Assembly (NCBI RefSeq): GCF_000259075.1
Contig: NZ_AJKI01000041.1
Location: forward strand, 49,393-113,392
Reading direction: 5' to 3'
Origin: Marinilabilia salmonicolor JCM 21150
Lineage (GTDB): Bacteria; Bacteroidota; Bacteroidia; Bacteroidales; Marinilabiliaceae
Length of the DNA: 64,000 bases
Shown piece by piece: positions 14,035 through 23,188 of the stretch. The notes under the pieces were generated by a model, which had not been told where the DNA came from, made no database searches, and saw nothing but the letters and a program-made list of their open reading frames with translations. The stretch's first letter is position 1, and the number at the start of each line of letters is the position of its first letter. The position numbers and the translations under genes were made by a program.

Positions 14035-15126
14035 ATGAAGTCAGGTCTTTTAATAACAGTATTTTTCTTTTTAATGTCTGTAAGTATTATTTCTCAAAAT
14101 AAAGAAAACTTTTTTTCTGCCAGTCATGAGTACTTCAATTATATGGGGCGGGTGGATTTTTCAGATAAACAGATTGCCCGTTACGATTGGCCGGGCGTAA
14201 CAGTTCGTTTTCAGTTTACCGGCAACGAGTTGAAGCTTCATTTTAAAGGTGGGGAGCGAAACTATTTTGATTTGTTTGTAGATGGTGAACCGTTCGAAAT
14301 TTTGCATGCCAAAGAAGATACAATAGCTGTGATAAAAGGGATAATTGGTAATGGACCCCACGAGGCAAGGTTTTTTAAACGTACCGAGGGGGAGATGGGG
14401 GAGACTCATTTTTACGGGATTGAATTGTCCCATAAAGGGAGGTTGCTACCATGGGAGAAGGAGGTTGACCGCTGCATTGAGTTTGTTGGAAACTCAATTA
14501 CCTGCGGATATGGTGCTGAATCAGAAAGCAGGGAGGATGATTTCGATCCGCGCACCGAGAATGTAGGTAAGTCATATGCCACAATAATTGCAGAAGCACT
14601 GAAAGCAGATTATCATGTGATTGCCCATTCAGGGCTTGGAGTGGTTCGAAACTACGGTGATTCTCAGAAAGTTTCCACCCTACTTGCCACAATGCCTCAG
14701 CGCTTTGGCCGTTCTTTGGATATGGATGATTCTATTGAATGGGACTTCTCGAACTGGCAGGCTAATGCTGTAATCATAAATCTTGGTACCAATGATTTTT
14801 CAACTGAGCCTCATCCAGATAGGGTGGTTTTTCAAAGAGCTTACGAGAAATTAATCAAACAGGTACGGTTAGCTTATGGAGCTGTCCCTGTGTTTTGCGT
14901 GGTGGGCCCCTTGACAAATGAGCCGTGTCATACCTATGTGAAGGAAGTGGTTCAAAACAATGGTTTGCTAAACGCTGATGAGAATGTCTATTTCATCGGA
15001 ATTCCACCGACTTTGCTTGATGCTGATACCGATTTTGGAGCCGATGCACACCCCTCGTATAGTGGTCAGCAAAAGATGGCCGATCATATAATTCCCGTTA
15101 TTTCAACTGTGATGGGATGGCAATAG
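14035..15126 (+). CDS. Secreted CE2-type carbohydrate esterase (SGNH hydrolase)
   Basis: 363 residues with a signal peptide (GLLITVFFFLMSVSIISQ). The N-terminal jelly-roll (about 30-135; YMGRVDFSDKQIARYDWPGV, then FVDGEP) is the CE2 N-terminal domain. The SGNH domain has the nucleophile Ser154 in FVGNSITCGYG, an NLGTNDFS block, and a late DAHPS block with catalytic Asp/His. CE2 enzymes remove acetyl groups from xylan, glucomannan and related glycans. It stands 170 bases downstream of the DUF5009 gene and converges on the ROK regulator; an acetylated-glycan locus is inferred. Confidence 0.8.
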   Translation: MKSGLLITVFFFLMSVSIISQNKENFFSASHEYFNYMGRVDFSDKQIARYDWPGVTVRFQFTGNELKLHFKGGERNYFDLFVDGEPFEILHAKEDTIAVIKGIIGNGPHEARFFKRTEGEMGETHFYGIELSHKGRLLPWEKEVDRCIEFVGNSITCGYGAESESREDDFDPRTENVGKSYATIIAEALKADYHVIAHSGLGVVRNYGDSQKVSTLLATMPQRFGRSLDMDDSIEWDFSNWQANAVIINLGTNDFSTEPHPDRVVFQRAYEKLIKQVRLAYGAVPVFCVVGPLTNEPCHTYVKEVVQNNGLLNADENVYFIGIPPTLLDADTDFGADAHPSYSGQQKMADHIIPVISTVMGWQ

Positions 15127-15208
15127 GTTGTTCCTAATCTACGACATGTATTGTGTCAAAGTATAATATTCACAGGTATGGAGGATTCTAATCCGCCATT
15201 TTTGTTAA

Positions 15209-16426
15209 TTAAATCAAATCATGTTGCTTAAAGACCATAGCTGAAGCACCAATGTAACCCGTTTCCCTTCCAAGTTGAGAAGTTTTTATGGTCAAATATC
15301 TGAGAGGAATGGTTAATGCGGTTTTATTCATTCCGGTTTTGATGGAATCGGTAAACATATAGCCGGCCTGGGCAAACTTTCCGCCTATAATGATCAGTTC
15401 AGGATTAAGGAGATTTACGATATTACCCAGTGCCATTCCCAATTTTTCACCCATTTGTTGAAGGAGGTTAATGCTTAAGCCATCTCCTTCATTGGCCGCC
15501 TCAATAATATCGTCGTAACGTATGCCTTCCAGTTCTTTGTTATTACTTGCAAGAGATATGCCGCCCCCGGATATGTCACTTTTGAAGTTTTCTTCCAGCG
15601 CATACCCGGATACCTCCATTCCCAGGCACCCTCTTTTGCCGCAAATGCATAATTTCTCCGAGTTGCTCATTTGCATGTGGCCAAACTCTCCGGCAAATCC
15701 CATGCCCCCGGTAACAATTTTTTTGTGAGCAATGATGGTCATCCCAAGACCTCGACTGACATTTAAAACCAATGCATTTTTGGCTTCTTTGGCCTGACCC
15801 AATACTTGTTCGGAAAGTCCCATGACATGGGTGTCGTTGTCAATAAAAATCTGTTTTTTGAGCCGTTTTGTCAGATATTGGGCAAGTGGTTCTTCCCGGA
15901 AATTAAAGAAATTGTATGATTCTCCTGTCAATGTGTTAACCCTGCCGGTGAGACCAATGCCAATGCCCAGAATATGTTCTTTCCCAATTTGGCATTCCTT
16001 TAATGTTTCCTGGATAAATGAAATGACGGTCTCAAGACACTCTGGTGTGTTTTCGAGTCTGAAATTTATGTCCTGTTTTTCCAGAATAACTTTTTGGTCC
16101 AGCCTGACGACTGCGATGCTTATTCTTTTAAAAAGAATCTCCACACCGATAGCATGAAATTTGTCTATGTTTAGGGTGTAAAGCGTTGGACGTCTTCCGT
16201 TTTCGGTTTCTTTTTTGCCTTCCTCCAGAACCAAGAGGTCCGTGATTAATTCATTTATTAATTTGATGGTTGTTGGGGTGCTTATTCTAACCTGTTTCTG
16301 TAATTCCGGAATGGTTAAAGGCACATTGGACTTGGACAATGCGCGAATAATTTTTCTTTTTTGTTTTGCTTGTCTGCTTTTATTGCTAACTTCCTCGGAT
16401 TCAGAAAGAACGTTATTGAGCCACAT
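15209..16426 (-). CDS. ROK family transcriptional regulator
   Basis: 405 residues. An N-terminal winged helix-turn-helix (VPLTIPELQKQVRISTPTTI, residues about 35-55) precedes a ROK domain. The ROK domain has the ATP/phosphate loop GIGIGLTGRVNT, catalytic-type acid in FIDNDTHVMGLSEQ, and a zinc site GEFGHMQM...CICGKRGCLG. This zinc site is CxCGxxGC followed by LGME instead of the usual LE. It is of the NagC/XylR/Mlc type and probably senses a sugar or sugar phosphate. Convergent to the CE2 esterase gene; regulation of the neighbouring locus is likely but unproven. Confidence 0.85.
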   Translation of the reverse strand: MWLNNVLSESEEVSNKSRQAKQKRKIIRALSKSNVPLTIPELQKQVRISTPTTIKLINELITDLLVLEEGKKETENGRRPTLYTLNIDKFHAIGVEILFKRISIAVVRLDQKVILEKQDINFRLENTPECLETVISFIQETLKECQIGKEHILGIGIGLTGRVNTLTGESYNFFNFREEPLAQYLTKRLKKQIFIDNDTHVMGLSEQVLGQAKEAKNALVLNVSRGLGMTIIAHKKIVTGGMGFAGEFGHMQMSNSEKLCICGKRGCLGMEVSGYALEENFKSDISGGGISLASNNKELEGIRYDDIIEAANEGDGLSINLLQQMGEKLGMALGNIVNLLNPELIIIGGKFAQAGYMFTDSIKTGMNKTALTIPLRYLTIKTSQLGRETGYIGASAMVFKQHDLI

Positions 16427-16664
16427 GGTGGTGAATTATTATGTATTAAATCTTTGTAAAAATAAATTCCTTGATAAGGGTAAAATATACATTTTTTGTA
16501 AATGTAATAAATTATTGATGGATAATTAAAAAAAAATAAAACTAAGGGGGTGTATTTAAAATGATAATTTAATAATTGATTAATTAGACCGGATTCATTT
16601 TGGATCTATTATTTTATGAATAAACAAATTGATTGTAATGCATGTGATATGTTTAAAAAACCCT

Positions 16665-16672
16665 TAAATTTG
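16665..16672 (+). promoter_or_regulatory. Promoter -7 box for the lipoprotein gene
   Basis: TAAATTTG fits TAnnTTTG, with a TGTG 18 bases upstream, 46 bases before the ATG at 16718. The 16427-16717 region is very A+T rich and I see nothing else in it. Confidence 0.45.
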
Positions 16673-16717
16673 AATAATGCATTTATTCAAACTATTAAAT
16701 TTTAAACTTTAACTTCT

Positions 16718-17935
16718 ATGAAAATCAAAAGCTTTCTTTTTGCATTGGCGCTGTTGAGTGTCATTTCCGGTTGTAAGGATGATGACGATGGGGATAAAAT
16801 GAGTAACCTTTCACCCGAAACACACAAAGAAAACATGGAACAGAGCGGCTTGAATGTAGTCGACCAGCTTGAGAATATGAGTAACCTGGACGCTGTTACG
16901 GCGATGTTGGATTTCAATGACCTGCTTGAATCAACAGAATACACTGGTGGTGTTTCCGGCGTTATAAAACCAGTGTTGGCGTTGAGTGAAGGACAATCAG
17001 TTGCTTTTAATCTTAAAAACTCAACCATTGACGAATCCAGCCTGAGCCTGTTGTTTGAAGACGAAGCAGGTATTTATACCTATAATGCCGAATTCAACGT
17101 ATGGGGCAAAACTTCCAGCGATGATGAGATAACTTATCATTTTCCCACCTTTGAGAATGAAGTTAATAATGCTACGATTTCTGTTACCAACTTTAATTTT
17201 ATTACCACTGATAATGCTGATTTGGTTGAGGTTAGTGAGGAACTTCCTACTTCTTTTGATGTTGAATTGACCGTGAATGATGTTTCATTGATTACTTTTA
17301 GTTTCAATGCTGCTTACGATGCCGATGGTATTCCAACATCTGTATCTGAAAGCTGGACAGTGGAAGAGTATAACTTTACTACCTCTGTTGCACGTTCTTC
17401 TTCAACCGTGTCAGTTGATCAATCATTTACTTTCAATGGTGACAATATTTTATCGTCACATTTTTCCAGCGATGGGAGCTTTTCATATGGAAACATGAAA
17501 GAAGACGGTGAGAGCGGTGATTTGTACGGCCAGGATGTCGTTAAATCCTCCAATATATGGTTTGCCATCGACAACCTGAAGCTGGAAGGAAATGCCAACT
17601 GGAAAGGGATGATGGATGATATGACCTCAATTAAAAGTGTTGAAAATGAGCAGCAGGCTTTTGAAAAAGAAGCTGAGATTTTAAATAAGAATATGAGCCT
17701 GAAGCTGAAGTATAACGACAGCAATGAGGTGATAGCCACGGGAGAAGCTTATGTTAAGACAGAAACAGATTACTATGGTACGGAGAGCTTATCTTTGGAT
17801 TTCCGGATGAAATTCTCTGATGGTTCTTATATGGATGACTCCTACTTTGGAGAGGATGATTTTATTGATCTGATTAAGAGTTTTGAGGATATGATAGAGG
17901 ATGCTGAGGAGAATTACGATGTGACCATCGAATAA
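16718..17935 (+). CDS. Large hypothetical surface lipoprotein
   Basis: 405 residues. Lipoprotein signal KIKSFLFALALLSVISGC with acylated Cys19, directly followed by an acidic KDDDDGD stretch, the type of tag that exports lipoproteins to the cell surface in Bacteroidota. The mature part is beta-rich and acidic with no recognisable domain. The C-terminus (DLIKSFEDMIEDAEENYDVT) is helical. Single gene with own promoter and terminator. Possibly an adhesin or binding protein; unassigned. Confidence 0.7.
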   Translation: MKIKSFLFALALLSVISGCKDDDDGDKMSNLSPETHKENMEQSGLNVVDQLENMSNLDAVTAMLDFNDLLESTEYTGGVSGVIKPVLALSEGQSVAFNLKNSTIDESSLSLLFEDEAGIYTYNAEFNVWGKTSSDDEITYHFPTFENEVNNATISVTNFNFITTDNADLVEVSEELPTSFDVELTVNDVSLITFSFNAAYDADGIPTSVSESWTVEEYNFTTSVARSSSTVSVDQSFTFNGDNILSSHFSSDGSFSYGNMKEDGESGDLYGQDVVKSSNIWFAIDNLKLEGNANWKGMMDDMTSIKSVENEQQAFEKEAEILNKNMSLKLKYNDSNEVIATGEAYVKTETDYYGTESLSLDFRMKFSDGSYMDDSYFGEDDFIDLIKSFEDMIEDAEENYDVTIE

Positions 17936-17970
17936 TCAAGACGAAATTAAAATTAATGTAATACAGGAAG

Positions 17971-17996
17971 AGGAGACCGCAATCATGCGGTCTCCT
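17971..17996 (+). terminator. Rho-independent terminator of the lipoprotein gene
   Basis: AGGAGACCGCA (17971-17981) pairs with TGCGGTCTCCT (17986-17996) around ATCA, followed by TTTCTT. Confidence 0.85.
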
Positions 17997-18008
17997 TTCT
18001 TATATCTA

Positions 18009-18202
18009 TTTAGTGTCTGTCCATAAAGTACCATTTGTGTCGTTATGCTTGCCGCCAAAATACTCATTTACCCAAGTAAACTCCGTTTTTGGCGGCTTCG
18101 AAAGCCCCCGAAAAAAATCGGGGCAGGCTTTGCAACTGGCACTTTCTGACCAGATACATGACTTTTTATAAATTTTCCCGACTTTATAGACGGGCACTAT
18201 TT
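18009..18202. repeat. MITE-like element, copy 1 (194 bp, diverged interior)
   Basis: Its terminal sequences TAGTGTCTGTCCATAAAG and CTTTATAGACGGGCACTA are imperfect inverted repeats (about 17 of 22 positions). They match the ends of the elements at 22327 and 37339. The interior differs from those two and contains GCCGCCAAAA/TTTTTGGCGGC and CCCCGA/TCGGGG hairpins. It carries no gene. It ends 2 bases before the TTG start of the TonB receptor gene. Confidence 0.65.
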
Positions 18203-18204
18203 TT

Positions 18205-20562
18205 TTGATAAAAAACAATTTGAACCGCGATTTAAGTATATTGATTGTTTTTCTTTTGCTGTTTCTGCCTGGGTGGAATTTGGTGAAAGCTCAAAACAAA
18301 TGTCTATCCGGTCGAATTCTTGACCGACAAACAGGTATTGCCGTAAGTGATGCTCATGTATGGGAAAATGTATTTTCTCGTGGGGCAGTAACCGATTCAT
18401 CAGGAAATTTCAGGATTTGTTTTTCGGATGAAATAGAGCAGGCAATATTGACAGTCAGTCACGCGTCATTTAAAACTGAACGGATTATTGCAAGAGATTT
18501 TTCGGTGGAGTTCTTTGTGGTTGAACTTAATCGGAAGGATCTAATGCAATCGGAAGTTCAGGTTGTGGGGAAAAGAAATTCCGTAATAAATGAGGTACTT
18601 CCGGGGCAGAATCGTATTAGCGGGACAGATATTGCACGGATGCCCACTTTACTGGGAGAAGCTGATGTGGTGAGAACTCTCCAGCAGAATACGGGTGTTC
18701 AGTCGGTAAGTGAAGGGATCGGGGGTATTTATGTACGGGGTGGAGGGCCTGGGCAAAACGGAGTTTTTCTTGATGGGATGGAGTTGATGAATCCGGTTCA
18801 TTTAATGGGGTTGTTTTCTGTTTTTAACCCAATTACGACCAGTAAAGTAGATCTTTTTAAAGGACATAATCCTGTTTTTTTGAGAGGAGGACTGTCATCT
18901 TCCATATTGGTTTCTTCTGTTGATCCATTGAGAGAAAAAAGTTTTGTGAGTGGCTCTGTGGGGAATATTGCTGCTAATCTGGCTGTGGCTCAAAGAAGTA
19001 AGGGTGGTAAGATTGGCATTACTGCAGGATTCAGAAGAAGCTATCTGGAGCTTTACAGAGGTATCGCCGGACTTGTTGTAAATGAGGAGAATAATTATTT
19101 TGAACGAAGTTTCTACCGTTTTTATGACCTGAATGGCAGAATTGCTTTCCAACCGTTCGATATGACTACCTTTTATTTAAGTTGGTACCTGGGGGAAGAT
19201 GATTTTATGATGGATGATAATGACATTGGATATGATGCAGGAACTAATTATGGCAATAAGGCTTTTGCCCTGGAGTGGAGGCAACGTACTGGGGCGAATT
19301 CTGTTTTGTCAGCCAAAGCTTCCTGGTCGGAAACCTGGTCGGATTTCGATGGTGAGATATTTGACAAAGATTTGCGTTTTCAGAGCAGTTATGACAAGTA
19401 TTCTGTGGGGTTGATGATGACCAGTGAGCAGTCGGCTCACATGATTCGTGCAGGAATAGATGGGGCATGGCATCAGACCATTCCTCAGGATATGGAGATG
19501 GAATTGATGAACGAAACCAGGACAGCCAACGATGAATTTAGAAGTGCTGATTTAAGCGGGTTTATTGAGGATACCTGGGATATTTCCCCGAAGCTAAGTG
19601 TTAGTGCCGGTTTTCGGGGGATATGGTACTTCAATCTCGGGCCATACCAATATGAGGGCGAAAATAATCCGGACCCGGTTTCTTCAAATGAAGTTGTGGA
19701 TAGTGAGTTTTATGGAATTCCTTCACTTTCAGTGTTATTTCAGTTGCCGACAGGAGGTGAGGTGCGGGTTGCCTGGACAAGAAATGTTCAGTTGATGCAC
19801 CTGGCATCACTAAGTACCATGCCTTTACCCAATGATATATGGATGATGTCATCTCCAAGCCTTGATCCTCAAACCGGTCATTTATGGTCTTTGGAATATT
19901 CAAGACTTATCAATGAATATGAGTTGGTGTCCGGGGTATTTGCCAGGCAATTGAATAATCAGTTGGTGTTTAATGTGAATACCGAAGAGGAAAAGATGAA
20001 CTTTGAGGACCATTTTTTTCATGGGGAAGGCCGGTCTTATGGTATTGAGTTGTCTGCCCGTAAAAATAAAGGAAGACTTCAGGGAAGCTTGAATTATACC
20101 TTGTCCCGCTCAGAACGTTCCTTTCCGGATATCTTCTCCGGAGAATGGTTCCCTGATAAATTTGACCGGACCCACGATTTATCTTTGTCAACCTCTTTTA
20201 AGGTTAGTGATAAATTGACCTTTAATGCCGGATGGATTTACGCTACAGGAAACAATATGACCCTCCCTGAGGGCAGGATGTGGATGATGGGCTCTGTAAT
20301 GAACGACTACGTCGGATACAATAATTTTCGAATGCCAGCTTATCATCGACTTGATATTTCAGCAAGTCTGAGATTGGACAGTGACTTCTTCAGTGAGTCG
20401 GTACTTGATTTTTCGATCATAAATGTTTACAATCGGGCAAATCCATATTTTGTTTATTACAAAGTATATCAAGGCGATAGTAATTATGATATTGACATCA
20501 GAGTGGCCCAGGTTTCATTATTTCCGGTGATGCCTTCGGTTAGTTGGAAGTTTAAATTTTAA
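18205..20562 (+). CDS. TonB-dependent outer membrane receptor with carboxypeptidase-regulatory-like N-domain
   Basis: 785 residues. A hydrophobic signal (LSILIVFLLLFLPGWNLVKA) is followed by a CarboxypepD_reg-like domain (about 33-115: GRILDRQTGIAVSDAHVWEN). Then comes the plug (about 125-235: MPTLLGEADVVRTLQQNTGV, then IYVRGGGPGQNGVFLDGMEL) and a beta-barrel ending in the aromatic terminus SWKFKF. It imports a TonB-energised substrate across the outer membrane; the ligand is not evident. The only possible starts are TTG (18205 or 18220), because an in-frame stop and the MITE-like repeat lie immediately upstream. The DUF4249 lipoprotein gene follows by 3 bases, its usual partner. Confidence 0.85.
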   Translation: MIKNNLNRDLSILIVFLLLFLPGWNLVKAQNKCLSGRILDRQTGIAVSDAHVWENVFSRGAVTDSSGNFRICFSDEIEQAILTVSHASFKTERIIARDFSVEFFVVELNRKDLMQSEVQVVGKRNSVINEVLPGQNRISGTDIARMPTLLGEADVVRTLQQNTGVQSVSEGIGGIYVRGGGPGQNGVFLDGMELMNPVHLMGLFSVFNPITTSKVDLFKGHNPVFLRGGLSSSILVSSVDPLREKSFVSGSVGNIAANLAVAQRSKGGKIGITAGFRRSYLELYRGIAGLVVNEENNYFERSFYRFYDLNGRIAFQPFDMTTFYLSWYLGEDDFMMDDNDIGYDAGTNYGNKAFALEWRQRTGANSVLSAKASWSETWSDFDGEIFDKDLRFQSSYDKYSVGLMMTSEQSAHMIRAGIDGAWHQTIPQDMEMELMNETRTANDEFRSADLSGFIEDTWDISPKLSVSAGFRGIWYFNLGPYQYEGENNPDPVSSNEVVDSEFYGIPSLSVLFQLPTGGEVRVAWTRNVQLMHLASLSTMPLPNDIWMMSSPSLDPQTGHLWSLEYSRLINEYELVSGVFARQLNNQLVFNVNTEEEKMNFEDHFFHGEGRSYGIELSARKNKGRLQGSLNYTLSRSERSFPDIFSGEWFPDKFDRTHDLSLSTSFKVSDKLTFNAGWIYATGNNMTLPEGRMWMMGSVMNDYVGYNNFRMPAYHRLDISASLRLDSDFFSESVLDFSIINVYNRANPYFVYYKVYQGDSNYDIDIRVAQVSLFPVMPSVSWKFKF

Positions 20563-20565
20563 GAG

Positions 20566-21444
20566 ATGAGGTTTGCTATTTGCATTGGAATTTTGTTATT
20601 AGTCGCGGGTTGCACAAAAGAGGTGGAGTTGGAGCAACCTGCCTATAAACCTAAAATTGTGGTGGATGGATATATCGAATCAGGGAAGGCTGCAAGTGTC
20701 TCTCTAACAATGAGTTCTCCTTATCTGACCCATTATGATTCTGCATCTATTCGACATACATTTTTGAATCATGCTAAAATAACCATCTCTTCGTCTGAAG
20801 GAGATGAAGAGGTGCTGACGTTATATCGGGAGAACAGGTTCTTTCCGCCCTTTGTGTATAAAAGTGTTTCTATTCGTGGCAGGACAGGAGTGGAGTACCA
20901 TTTAAAAATTGAGGTAAGCGGAGATACATTAAGTTCAGTTACTTCAATTCCTGCAGCTCCTGTGGTCAGTAATGCTTTTTTTGATGCGGTTTCTGACACA
21001 ACAGGGAATCTGGTGATGGAGGTTGAGCATGGGCAGAATGAGGATATTTATTTATTTACAAGGGTGAGAAGTCGTCTTGAACAGGAATCATTTCATCCAT
21101 CCTACAATCCGGTTGATGTGATGAAATCATCAGACCAGGGCTTATATAGGTTGCAGGTTATGAGAGCTTCAGAATTCGGATTGTATTCTCTGAATGCCAA
21201 AGAAAATTTTTACAATGGTTATGGCAGGTATGAATATGACCTCCGCGATACGGTGGAGGTTCTTGCAGGTGCAGTGGACTCTGTCTCCTACATGGTTTTG
21301 AGTAGTTTGTTCAAGGACCGTTACAACCAGGAAAATCCGTTTGTTTTTAACGGGAATCGCGTTGAATCCAATATTGAGGGTGGTATAGGTCGTTGGACGG
21401 GAGTTGGAATCAATAATTTGATAACCGTTATGGCCGGGGATTGA
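20566..21444 (+). CDS. DUF4249 outer membrane lipoprotein, partner of the TonB receptor
   Basis: 292 residues. Lipoprotein signal FAICIGILLLVAGC (Cys16), then the DUF4249 opening (YKPKIVVDGYIESGKAASVS) and an Ig-like beta sandwich. DUF4249 proteins are coded directly after TonB receptors in Bacteroidota and probably act as surface lids or ligand-binding partners. Spacing of 3 bases shows one operon. Confidence 0.8.
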   Translation: MRFAICIGILLLVAGCTKEVELEQPAYKPKIVVDGYIESGKAASVSLTMSSPYLTHYDSASIRHTFLNHAKITISSSEGDEEVLTLYRENRFFPPFVYKSVSIRGRTGVEYHLKIEVSGDTLSSVTSIPAAPVVSNAFFDAVSDTTGNLVMEVEHGQNEDIYLFTRVRSRLEQESFHPSYNPVDVMKSSDQGLYRLQVMRASEFGLYSLNAKENFYNGYGRYEYDLRDTVEVLAGAVDSVSYMVLSSLFKDRYNQENPFVFNGNRVESNIEGGIGRWTGVGINNLITVMAGD

Positions 21445-21491
21445 CTCGTAAATACCCTCTGTGGTTACTGTGTAAATACCTTATTTTTATT

Positions 21492-21499
21492 TATTTTTG
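21492..21499 (+). promoter_or_regulatory. Promoter -7 box of the ribbon-helix-helix-like gene
   Basis: TATTTTTG fits TAnnTTTG, 27 bases before the ATG at 21527. Confidence 0.55.
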
Positions 21500-21526
21500 T
21501 GGCTCAGAAAAGAAAAGGATATTGAT

Positions 21527-21796
21527 ATGGCCAAAAAAGCCAAAGAGTCTGAAAATACATATATAAAGCGTGAGGAGGCGTTCAGGCGTAAGCACAAAGC
21601 TACCATTTTACTTAATGATAAGGAGCTTGAAGCCTTTGAGGTTTACTGCAAAAGATACAAAGTCAAAAATAAGGCCCGCTTTATCCGGGAGTCGGTAATG
21701 CGCGTCGTGATGGATCAGTTTATGGATGATTATCCCACGCTTTTCGAAAAGAAAGACCTGGATCGGCTTCGTGTTGAAGATCGTGGGAATGATTAA
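21527..21796 (+). CDS. Ribbon-helix-helix-like small protein, 89 aa
   Basis: Start chosen at ATG 21527 because the promoter box lies at 21492-21499; an upstream in-frame TTG would overlap the promoter. After a basic N-terminus, the pattern strand KATILLN, helix KELEAFEVYCKRYKV, turn, helix ARFIRESVMRVVMDQF resembles a CopG/Arc fold. It may therefore be a small DNA-binding regulator. It is a stand-alone gene between the receptor operon and the convergent flavodoxin gene; targets unknown. Confidence 0.6.
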   Translation: MAKKAKESENTYIKREEAFRRKHKATILLNDKELEAFEVYCKRYKVKNKARFIRESVMRVVMDQFMDDYPTLFEKKDLDRLRVEDRGND

Positions 21797-21817
21797 GCTT
21801 TTACCGCGCCATTAAAT

Positions 21818-22315
21818 TTATAGAGCTTCTTTGAGATCTTCACTCCATATGGCAATGCGTCCATCTGTTAAATCAGGCTCATTGTCTTCATCCAGCGGTA
21901 ACCCCACAAACATGTCGTTACGAAAAGCCTTCGACTCACTGAAGTCATAATCATCTCCCGGCCACTGGCCAATAAACCTCGGTTTTTTGTCTTCAAGGAT
22001 TTCATAAAGCTTACCCATGCCATCACAGAAGGTGTCCGGATATGTTTGTTGATCTCCCAGACCGAAGAGAGCAAATGTCTTATTAGAAAGGTCCAGTGTC
22101 AGAAATTTTTCCACAAATGTTTCAAAGTCGTCCTGGATCTGACCTACCCCCCAGGTGGAAGTCCCCATGATAAAAAAATCGTAGCTTTTTAATTCTTCCA
22201 CATTCGCGGTTTCGGCGGGAATGAGGTCTGCTTCAGGGAATACCGCATGTACTTTTTCGGCTACAAAGCGGGTGTTGCCTACTGATGATCCGTATATGAT
22301 GGCTGTTTTTTGCAT
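21818..22315 (-). CDS. fldA: Flavodoxin
   Basis: 165 residues from ATG 22315; an in-frame extension to 22387 is rejected because it lies in the MITE-like repeat. FMN phosphate loop IIYGSSVGNTRFVAEKV at the N-terminus (usual T/SxTGNT, here SSVGNT), FIMGTSTWGVGQIQDDF and FALFGLGDQQTYPDTFCDGM are the long-chain flavodoxin motifs. It is a small soluble electron carrier that replaces ferredoxin when iron is scarce. Length is typical. The MITE-like copy 2 occupies its upstream region, so its promoter may lie within the repeat. Confidence 0.9.
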   Translation of the reverse strand: MQKTAIIYGSSVGNTRFVAEKVHAVFPEADLIPAETANVEELKSYDFFIMGTSTWGVGQIQDDFETFVEKFLTLDLSNKTFALFGLGDQQTYPDTFCDGMGKLYEILEDKKPRFIGQWPGDDYDFSESKAFRNDMFVGLPLDEDNEPDLTDGRIAIWSEDLKEAL

Positions 22316-22326
22316 GATTTTGATAT

Positions 22327-22487
22327 TTAGTACCTGTCCATAAACTAAGCGTTTCTCACGTGCTTGAAATAGAAAGTTCAAATTCAAGGCGTGTGAAAAA
22401 TAAATACCACAGAATACTCATGTATTTGAGGATTTAGATTTTGAGCAACAACGCAGAAGTTGGACTTTATAGACAAACACTATTTAG
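22327..22487. repeat. MITE-like element, copy 2 (161 bp)
   Basis: Begins TTTAGTACCTGTCCATAAA and ends TTTATAGACAAACACTATTT. Inside it is about 90 percent identical by eye to copy 3 at 37339 (for example GAAATAGAAAGTTCAAATTC in both). Terminal inverted repeats are shared with all copies. It sits between the divergent-side flavodoxin leader and the end of the O-methyltransferase gene. Confidence 0.75.
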
Positions 22488-22522
22488 TTTTGTAGATTCA
22501 AACAAAAAACCTGCCGAAAGGT

Positions 22523-23188
22523 TCAGGGCTTAACCCGAATCATCATAAGGCCGTCACGAATGGGCAGAATTACCTGTTCCACCCGTGCATCCTCTTTTAC
22601 CATTGTGTTGAATCGCAGGATTCCTTTTGTGTAATCATCTGCCTGGTCGGCATCTTCCACAACTTTCCCATTCCACAAAATGTTATCAGCCAGAATAAAA
22701 CCACCTGCATTCATCTTTTTTATGATGGCTTCATAATATTCCGGATATTCCCGCTTGTCACCATCCATAAATACAAGATCAAACTTTTCATTAATGGTTC
22801 GGACTACATGTAAGGCATCTCCAATGTGCAGGGTGATTTTGTCCTCAAGTTTCGCTTTTTGAAACCAGGGTCTGATAAATCCTTCCAGTTCGTCGTCACG
22901 TTCAATAGTGTCTATGTGTCCGTTTTGTCCAAGTCCCCGTGCCATGCAGATGGCCGAATATCCTGTAAATGTGCCTATTTCCAGAACTCTTTGGGGTTGA
23001 ATCATCCGACAGAGCATGGTCAGAAGTTGTCCTTGCACCGGCCCGGAAACCATTCGGGGGCGCAGTAGCTTTAGATGAGTTTGCCGACGCAGGTTGTAGA
23101 GCAAATCATCTTCAGGCGTAGTATGGTTCTCAATGTAACTGTCCATTAGAGCATCCATGTTTCCGGTATGGTTTTTATGATTGCTCAT
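22523..23188 (-). CDS. Class I O-methyltransferase (COMT type)
   Basis: 221 residues from ATG 23188, overlapping the M16 peptidase gene by 14 bases; a Met at 23158 is an alternative. AdoMet motif RVLEIGTFTGYSAICMARGL, then HIDTIERDDE, and the metal/catalytic DLVFMDGDKREYPEYYE followed by FILADNILWNGKV. These define the small cation-dependent O-methyltransferases that methylate catechol-like hydroxyls. The natural substrate is unknown. Probably cotranscribed with the peptidase. Confidence 0.85.
   Translation of the reverse strand: MSNHKNHTGNMDALMDSYIENHTTPEDDLLYNLRRQTHLKLLRPRMVSGPVQGQLLTMLCRMIQPQRVLEIGTFTGYSAICMARGLGQNGHIDTIERDDELEGFIRPWFQKAKLEDKITLHIGDALHVVRTINEKFDLVFMDGDKREYPEYYEAIIKKMNAGGFILADNILWNGKVVEDADQADDYTKGILRFNTMVKEDARVEQVILPIRDGLMMIRVKP

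Noticed and set aside
22315..22387. N-terminal extension of flavodoxin
   Set aside because: The extra 24 codons are read from the MITE-like repeat; the same peptide appears in another frame of copy 3, showing it is repeat sequence and not protein.
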